Assembly: GCA_950097015.1 (NCBI GenBank)
Contig: CATNEN010000001.1
Span: 14,191,001-14,255,000 of the forward strand
Source of the DNA: Macrostomum hystrix
Lineage: Eukaryota; Platyhelminthes; Macrostomidae
Direction of reading: 5' to 3'
DNA length: 64,000 nucleotides
Shown: piece by piece, positions 57,014-64,000 of the stretch
Numbering within the stretch: position 1 is the stretch's first letter
Layout: the number at the start of each line of letters is the position of its first letter
Notes under the pieces: model-generated
The model's input: the letters and a program-made list of their open reading frames with translations, nothing else
The model's database searches: none
Told to the model about the DNA's origin: nothing
Program-made: the position numbers and the translations under genes

Positions 57014-57019
57014 AATAAA
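57014..57019 (+). terminator. Poly(A) signal of the four-TM gene
   Basis: AATAAA 63 bp after the stop codon. Confidence 0.65.
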
Positions 57020-57344
57020 ACTGATGCTAACCTTAAAATGTGAGGCTTTATGTATTATGCTACTAACAGTAAAATGTTCACACCAAATGAATAAATCTTT
57101 CTTGGATTTTTTGCTCTGGAAGCTCAGTTGCTTAGTTCCGATGCTGAAAAAACTACACTCTGAAGAATTATAAACTGAATATAAATATAATTATAAATAC
57201 ACTGAAATCACAAATTGGACAATGCTCCACAACAGGGTTAATCACTCTGATTAGTATATGACATGTTTGTCTGTATTATCCAAAGTTTGACAGGTGCAGA
57301 TCTTTAAAATGCGAGACAGGCTCTGATATGTCCAACATGATATG

Positions 57345-57655
57345 TTGGACGAGGGTGACTGGCAGAGTGGTCTAACGGGTTTGCCTCTCGGACCAAGGTC
57401 CCTGAGCTCGATTCCGCGGCGAGGTCACATTCATTTGGGGCGCAGCCGCAGAGAGAAGGCTTGGGGGCTTGTCGTGCAATTTACGCCCTTGAGGGCCAAC
57501 CGCCAAGGCACAGTGAGAGTGTACACTGCCTGACGATGAGAAAGTCAGGGCAGATGTAACACCTGTGTGAGTGTGTGCCTGCGTACAGTATCTGTGTGCG
57601 TGTGTGCTCAGGAGTCAGAGGAATGTGCAGAATTGCCTCCTCACTGGCTGCGGGT
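57345..57655 (+). repeat. tRNA-derived SINE, family B
   Basis: Head TGGCAGAGTGGTCTAACGGG and GAGCTCGATTCCGCGG, body TTGTCGTGCAATTTACGCCC, tail GAATTGCCTCCTCACTGGC. It is better preserved in the A and B boxes than the copy at 46,005. Confidence 0.9.
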
Positions 57656-57724
57656 CTAGTGTCACCAAATGATGTGCCACTGCCCGCAGCCCTCCTGCAG
57701 TTATATTATATAAATATATATAAC

Positions 57725-58040
57725 ATGTTAGACAACTTCCGATCTGTAACATGTTAGACAGGTTCGGATCTGTAACATGTTAGACAGGTTCTGATCTGTA
57801 ACATGTTAGACAGGTTCGGATCTGTAACATGTTAGACAACTTCTGATCTGTAACATGTTAGACAGGTTCTGATCTGTAACATGTTAGACAGGTTCGGATT
57901 TGTAACATGTTAGACAGGTTCTGATCTGTAACATGTTAGACAGGTTCGGATTTGTAACATGTTAGACAGGTTCTGATCTGTAACATGTTAGACAGGTTCG
58001 GATTTGTAACATGTTAGACAGGTTAAGATCTGTAACATGT
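57725..58040 (-). repeat. 26-bp minisatellite, array 2 (inverted)
   Basis: About 12 units that are the reverse complement of array 1 at 53,479-53,862. It lies between the 3' ends of the four-TM gene and the MGST1-like gene. Confidence 0.95.
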
Positions 58041-58178
58041 TAATCATATAAGCAAAAATAAATAAAATCTAAATCTGATTTTTTATCCACAATTTCACAC
58101 CCGAAATTTTCTTCAGACAACTTCAAATATTATATTTTTTCAGCAACATCAACCACAGTCGCTGTCAAATTATCAGCA

Positions 58179-59355
58179 TCAAATTGAACCATAGAAGGCC
58201 AGCAGACAGCGCCACAGCATGGATAAATTGACGCCCAGACCAATGAAAAACGTTGCAGCCCTGGCTGGCTGCCTGAGTGGCAGCTGATAGGCCAGGGTGT
58301 GAGCCAACCGGCTGGCAGCGAAGATTCTAAAATGCCACACGGCTGTCCAGTAGTCAGGCTCGGTGAACAGGTACAGACCTCCGAGGAGAACAAAGGGCAG
58401 CACATTCTCCAGGTCGTTCTGGTGATTCCTGTTGGCGTTTTATTTGTTACTCTTTTTTCGGATCATTTTTTGGAGTTGGGGAATCGAACTCACAACCTCA
58501 CCTCCGTACGCGCTCAACATTCTCATTGTGCGCCACACCGCGCGAGCCGAAGAAGGCGCGATCTTCCGGATTGGCAAATGACTGCGAATGACAATGCGAA
58601 TGAACAGGTATCTAATAGGTGACACTATATGTATAACAGGTGACACTAGATATCTAACAGGTGACACTAGATATCTAACAGGTGACACTAGATATCTAAC
58701 AGGTGACACTAGATATCTAACAGGTGACACTAGATATCTAACAGGTGACACTAGATATCTAACAGGTGACACTAGATATCTAACAGGTGACACTAGATAT
58801 CTAACAGGTGACACTAGATATCTAACAGGTGACACTAGATATCTAACAGGTGACACTAGATATCTAACAGGTGACACTAGATATCTAACAGGTGACACTA
58901 GATATCTAACAGGTGACACTAGATATCTAACAGGTGACACTAGATATCTAACAGGTGACACTAGATATCTAACAGGTGACACTAGATATCTAACAGGTGA
59001 CACTAGATATCTAACAGGTGACACTAGATATCTAACAGGTGACACTAGATATCTAACAGGTGACACTAGATATCTAACAGGTGACACTAGATATCTAACA
59101 GGTGACACTAGATATCTAACAGGTGACACTAGATATCTAACAGGTGACACTAGATATCTAACAGGTGACACTAGATATCTAACATTAAATGTAGCATCAA
59201 GTTGAACATCAAATGTCAGCAACAATACTAACCTTGTGCCTGAGCCGTTTCAGTGAAGTCAGGACACTCATTAGCAAAGTTTTGCCAATGACCAGGGCTG
59301 CATAGAATGCGAATGCCTGGAACAGCTGCTGCGGAACACCCGGCGGACTGATCAT
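58179..59355 (-). CDS. MGST1-like: MGST1-like microsomal glutathione S-transferase (MAPEG)
   Basis: Exons: 59,355-59,233, 58,581-58,502 and 58,428-58,179, which sum to 453 nt and 150 residues; human MGST1 has 155. Junctions are GT-AG and in frame (CACAAG|GTTAGT; TTCGCAG|TCATTT; CGGAG|GTGAGG; CAACAG|GAATCA). Motifs in order: FQAFAFYAALVIGKTLLMS (TM1), SFANPEDRAFFGSRG, ENVERVRR joined to NHQNDLENVLPF, HFRIFAASRLAHTLAYQLPL, QPARAATFFIGLGVNLSM. These match the MAPEG family, whose members conjugate glutathione or reduce lipid peroxides in ER and outer mitochondrial membranes. The family's usual Cys after FANPED is Arg here. A strong acceptor (ATTCTCCACAG) lies 12 bp before the ATG. Intron 1 is almost entirely a 21-bp minisatellite. 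Confidence 0.92.
58611..59186 (+). repeat. 21-bp minisatellite in MGST1-like intron 1
   Basis: About 27 units of TATCTAACAGGTGACACTAGA with almost no variation apart from the first units. Each unit holds the perfect palindrome TAGATATCTA across the unit join. The 21-bp period leaves long open frames on both strands. Confidence 0.97.
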
Positions 59356-59737
59356 GGCTTTGCTGGACTGTGGAGAATGGGGCTCTGAGTAAAACTCTGC
59401 GAGTGTGTTAGTCAGCTAGCACCTGTTCTGCCTGGCTTTTAAACTATCAGGCATGAGGCATGAGCATTTCACAGCCAATGCCAGACCTCTCTACTCTCCA
59501 TGCAGATATTAGACAGTGGGCGCACAATTATTTTTCTGCAGTTACATTCGGGCTACTGTACAGTTGCGGTGTTTTTTTCTCTCTTTGTTGCAACTTGAAA
59601 ATGGGTCGAGTAAGGGGGAGAGAGCACGGGGTTGAGACCATATGTACAGTCACTTCACAATGACTGTATGTATTTCAACTCTGGTCAATGCAGTGAATAG
59701 CCTCTTTTGAAAATAATGTATTTTACCCATGAGATTA
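59356..59737. other. Probable promoter region of the MGST1-like gene
   Basis: No motif can be named with confidence. A plus ORF at 59,460-59,663 has no recognisable content. Confidence 0.35.
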
Positions 59738-61132
59738 TCACTTTGAGATCTCACCTCTGAGATTGACACTTTGAGATCTCACCTCTGAGATTGACACTTT
59801 GAGATCTCACCTCTGAGACTGACACTTTGAGATCTCACCTCTGAGATAGACACTTTGAGATCTCACCTCTGAGACTGACACTTTCAGATCTCACCTCTGA
59901 GACTGACACTTTGAGATCTCACCTCTGAGACTGACACTTTGAGATCTCACCTCTGAGACTGACACTTTGAGATCTCACCTCTGAGACTGACACTTTCAGA
60001 TCTCACCTCTGAGACTGACACTTTGAGATCTCACCTCTGAGACTGACACTTTGAGATCTCACCTCTGAGACTGACACTTTGAGATCTCACCTCTGAGACT
60101 GACACTTTGAGATCTCACCTCTGAGACTGACACTTTGAGATCTCACCTCTGAGACTGACACTTTGAGATCTCACCTCTGAGACTGACACTTTCAGATCTC
60201 ACCTCTGAGACTGACACTTTGAGATCTCACCTCTGAGATTGACACTTTGAGATCTCACCTCTGAGACTGACATTTGAAATCTCACCTCTGAGACTGACAC
60301 TTTGAGATCTCACCTCTGAGACTGACACTTTGAGATCTCACCTCTGAGATTGACACTTTGAGATCTCACCTCTGAGACTGGCACTTTGAGATCTCACTTC
60401 TGAGACTGACACTTTGAGATCTCACCTCTGAGACTGACACTTTGAGATCTCACCTCTGAGACTGACACTTTCAGATCTCACCTCTGAGATAGACACTTTG
60501 AGATCTCACCTCTGAGATTGACACTTTGAGATCTCACCTCTGAGACTGACACTTTGAGATCTCACCTCTGAGATAGACACTTTGAGATCTCACCTCTGAG
60601 ACTGACACTTTCAGATCTCACCTCTGAGACTGACACTTTGAGATCTCACCTCTGAGATTGACACTTTGAGATCTCACCTCTGAGACTGACACTTTCAGAT
60701 CTCACCTCTGAGACTGACACTTTGAGATCTCACCTCTGAGACTGACACTTTGAGATCTCACCTCTGAGACTGACACTTTCAGATCTCACCTCTGAGACTG
60801 ACACTTTGAGATCTCACCTCTGAGACTGACACTTTCAGATCTCACCTCTGAGACTGACACTTTGAGATCTCACCTCTGAGACTGACACTTTGAGATCTCA
60901 CCTCTGAGACTGACACTTTGAGATCTCACCTCTGAGATTGACACTTTGAGATCTCACCTCTGAGACTGACATTTGAAATCTCACCTCTGAGACTGACACT
61001 TTGAGATCTCACCTCTGAGACTGGCACTTTGAGATCTCACCTCTGAGATTGACATTTGAAATCTCACCTCTGAGACTGACACTTTGAGATCTCACCTCTG
61101 AGATTGGCACTTTGAGATCTCACCTCTGAGAT
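59738..61132 (+). repeat. 28-bp minisatellite
   Basis: About 50 units of GAGACTGACACTTTGAGATC plus TCACCTCT. Each unit has the 10-bp perfect palindrome TGAGATCTCA. Variation is mainly GACTGA/GATTGA and TTGAG/TTCAG. Confidence 0.97.
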
Positions 61133-61383
61133 TGAACCTTGATTAAAGTGTGTATTATTTTTTATTCAGGGGGCTAACACAGAAAGTTAACAGTTTTTTC
61201 TCAGTGTCTGGTGAATATTAAATCATCGAAGCTCTTGTCCTCATTAACTTATATTAATTTCCTAAATAGAAAACTTGGAAAACAAGAAATATGGACGGAA
61301 ATGTTTTAAAAAATGTAGATCAGAAATCAACTGTTCAAAATGTATTTTAGCAGCAAGAACCTGCAAGCTGAATTGCTTCTCTT
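61133..61383 (-). other. Probable 3'UTR of the gene on the minus strand
   Basis: Follows the stop codon at 61,384-61,386 of the terminal exon. AT-rich, with no clear repeat. Confidence 0.4.
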
Positions 61384-61552
61384 CTAGAACAGGCCATTGC
61401 CAAACTGGTGATGCAAAACAAAGGCCAGCCGTTTCAGCGGGTCGATGATGACATAGGCGAAGGTGTTCAGGTGCAGCGGTTCGCAGCCTGGGTAGAATGC
61501 GCGACCCCGCTCGTCCTGGTGAAACGGGAGATCCGAGTGGGGGAATTGGGAT
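61384..61552 (-). CDS. Terminal coding exon of an unidentified gene
   Basis: The minus strand has an acceptor GTCTAACAG at 61,555-61,553, then 55 codons ending in TAG. Readable parts: SQFPHSDLPFHQDERGRAFY, PGCEPLHLNTFAYVIIDPLK and RLAFVLHHQFGNGLF. Codon use is GC-rich, as in the confirmed exons and unlike the surrounding repeats. The exon starts at codon phase 1. Earlier exons would lie across the 20-bp array, more than 2.4 kb away and outside the window. The family was not recognised. Confidence 0.6.
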
Positions 61553-61559
61553 CTGTTAG

Positions 61560-64000
61560 ACACCTGTTATGAACATGTTAGACAGGACTGTGCTATGTTA
61601 GTCAAGACTGTGACATGTTAGACAAGACTGTGACATGTTAGACAAGACTGTGACATGTTAGACAGGACTGTGACATGTTAGACAAGACTGTGACATGTTA
61701 GACAAGACTGTGACATGTTAGACAAGACTGTGACATGTTAGACAAGACTGTGACATGTTAGACAGGACTGTGACATGTTAGACAAGACTGTGACATGTTA
61801 GACAAGACTGTGACATGTTAGACAAGACTGTGACATGTTAGACAGGACTGTGCTATGTTAGTCAAGACTGTGATATGTTAGTCAAGACTGTGACATGTTA
61901 GACAGGACTGTGACATGTTAGACAAGACTGTGACATGTTAGTCAAGACTGTGAGATGTTAGACAAAACTGTGACATGTTAGACAAGACTGTGACATGTTA
62001 GCCAAGACTGTGACATGTTAGACAGGACTGTGACATGTTAGACAAGACTGTGACATGTTAGACAAGACTGTGACATGTTAGACAGGACTGTGACATGTTA
62101 GACAAGACTGTGACATGTTAGTCAAGACTGTGACATACTAGGCAGGACTGTGACATGTTAGACAAGACTGTGACATGTTAGACAGGACTGTGCTATGTTA
62201 GTCAAGACTGTGACATGTTAGACAGGACTGTGACATGTTAGACAAGACTGTGACATGTTAGTCAAGACTGTGACATACTAGACAGGACTGTGACATGTTA
62301 GACAGGACTGTGACATGTTAGACAAGACTGTGACATGTTAGTCAAGACTGTGACATGTTAGACAAGACTGTGACATGTTAGTCAAGACTGTGACATGTTA
62401 GACAGGACTGTGACATGTTAGACAAGACTGTGACATGTTAGACAAGACTGTGACATGTTAGACAAGACTGTGACATGTTAGCCAAGACTGTGACATGTTA
62501 GACAGGACTGTGACATGTTAGACAAGACTGTGACATGTTAGACAGGACTGTGACATGTTAGACAAGACTGTGACATGTTAGACAAGACTGTGACATGTTA
62601 GTCAAGACTGTGACATGTTAGACAAAACTGTGACATGTTAGTCAAGACTGTGACATGTTAGACAGGACGATGACATGTTAGACAGGACTGTGAAATGTTA
62701 GTCAAGACTGTGACATGTTAGACAAAACTGTGACATGTTATTCAAGACTGTGACATGTTAGTCAAGACTGTGACATGTTAGACAAAACTGTGACATGTTA
62801 GTCAAGACTGTGACATGTTAGACTGTGATATGTTAGACAGGACTGTGACACGTTAGACAGGACTGTGATATGTTAGACAGGACGATGACATGTTAGACAG
62901 GACTGTGACATGTTAGATAGGACTGTGACATGTTAGACAGGACTGTGACATGTTAGATAGGACTGTGACATGTTAGATAGGACTGTGACATGTTAGACAG
63001 GACTGTGACATGTTAGATAGGACTGTGACATGTTAGATAGGACTGTGACATGTTAGACAGGACTGTGACATGTTAGACAGGACTGTGACATGTTAGATAG
63101 GACTGTGACATGTTAGACAGGACTGTGACATGTTAGACAGGACTGTGACATGTTAGACAAGACTGTGACATGTTAGACAAGACTGTGACATGTTAGACAA
63201 GACTGTGACATGTTAGCCAAGACTGTGACATGTTAGACAGGACTGTGACATGTTAGACAAGACTGTGACATGTTAGACAGGACTGTGACATGTTAGACAA
63301 GACTGTGACATGTTAGACAAGACTGTGCTATGTTAGTCAAGACTGTGATATGTTAGTCAAGACTGTGACATGTTAGACAGGACTGTGACATGTTAGTAAA
63401 GACTGTGACATGTTAGACAGGACTGTGACATGTTAGTCAAGACTGTGACATGTTATACAGGACTGTGACATGTTAGACAAGACTGTGACATGTTAGTCAA
63501 GACTGTGAGATGTTAGACAAGACTGTGACATGTTAGTCAAGACTGTGACATACTAGACAGGACTGTGACATGTTAGACAGGACTGTGACATGTTAGACAA
63601 GACTGTGACATGTTAGTCAAGACTGTGACATGTTAGACAAGACTGTGACATGTTAGTCAAGACTGTGACATGTTAGACAGGACTGTGACATGTTAGACAA
63701 GACTGTGACATGTTAGACAAGACTGTGACATGTTAGACAAGACTGTGACATGTTAGCCAAGACTGTGACATGTTAGACAGGACTGTGACATGTTAGACAA
63801 GACTGTGACATGTTAGACAGGACTGTGACATGTTAGACAAGACTGTGACATGTTAGACAAGACTGTGACATGTTAGTCAAGACTGTGACATGTTAGCCAA
63901 GACTGTGACATGTTAGACAGGACTGTGACATGTTAGACAAGACTGTGACATGTTAGACAAGACTGTGACATGTTAGACAGGACTGTGACATGTTAGACAA
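61560..64000 (+). repeat. 20-bp minisatellite, runs off the window
   Basis: About 120 units of GACTGTGACATGTTAGACAA, with common GACAGG and GTCAAG variants and blocks where a variant order repeats (for example 61,900-62,400 versus 63,360-63,700), suggesting higher-order duplication. It begins right at the acceptor of the terminal exon, so it is probably intronic. Confidence 0.97.

Noticed and set aside
58440-58560. tRNA-like B-box sequence (GAGTTCGATTCCCC, minus strand)
   Set aside because: It falls in the 73-bp intron 2 next to a conserved MGST1 exon; no A box or SINE body accompanies it.
58440-59225. 205- and 261-codon frames of repeated heptapeptides
   Set aside because: They are the 21-bp minisatellite in intron 1 of the MGST1-like gene read on both strands.
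13001-64000. CRISPR-like arrays
   Set aside because: The tandem repeats have no unique spacers between units and the DNA is eukaryotic.

Overview
This is a repeat-dense nuclear segment from a flatworm (Platyhelminthes), most likely a free-living species. Protein genes have GT-AG introns. A reverse-strand rDNA fragment (about 24.4-27.0 kb) has a 5.8S with flatworm-typical stretches, for example GAACATCGACATCTTGAACG followed by CATATTGCGGCC. The strong tandem-repeat expansion and the mixture of Gypsy, R2-clade, RNase-H-type LINE and Penelope-like elements fit a Macrostomum-like genome, but the species is inference.

Layout. 0-1.8 kb: noncoding repeats. 1.8-9.4 kb: a young LTR retrotransposon with two near-identical LTRs (872 and 860 bp), gag and an aspartic protease, no reverse transcriptase, and an extra unknown ORF. 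9.4-15.5 kb: noncoding with several minisatellites. 16.1-19.5 kb: a decayed Gypsy pol on the minus strand. 19.6-21.75 kb: a decayed R2-clade LINE (RT plus restriction-like endonuclease). 21.84-23.96 kb: a decayed RNase-H LINE. 24.1-27.0 kb: a truncated rDNA unit (28S 5' part, ITS2, 5.8S, ITS1, 18S 3' part). Its 18S is broken by a second R2-clade element at 26,992/26,993. 28.7-30.03 kb: a plus-strand LINE RT ending in a TTA microsatellite. 30.6 kb: a 62-bp shard of 18S.

The right half is gene-bearing. 32.5-38.9 kb (minus): a two-exon gene for a roughly 2,139-residue ankyrin-repeat protein fused to a degenerate kinase domain. 42.7-43.9 kb (minus) and 45.1-48.2 kb (plus): two divergent paralogous multi-pass membrane proteins of 402 and 401 residues, one intronless and one with four exons. 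50.6-51.7 kb (minus): a Penelope-like fragment with RT and GIY-YIG nuclease. 53.9-57.0 kb (plus): a three-exon four-TM, tetraspanin-like gene whose introns are filled with 15-bp repeats. 58.2-59.4 kb (minus): a three-exon MGST1-like gene (150 residues) whose first intron is a 21-bp minisatellite. 61.4-61.55 kb (minus): the terminal coding exon of a gene whose other exons lie beyond a 2.4-kb, 20-bp-period array that runs off the window.

The exon models were built by hand from splice signals, frame continuity and similarity between copies. Two tRNA-derived SINE families are scattered between 41 and 58 kb. Four loci have an AG acceptor-like signal shortly before the start codon, as expected if transcripts receive a spliced leader or have a 5'UTR intron. 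The most unusual signal is a group of minisatellites between 53 and 64 kb. They have different periods (20, 21 and 26 bp) but share a core close to TGTCTAACATGTTACA, and several carry a perfect 10-bp palindrome.
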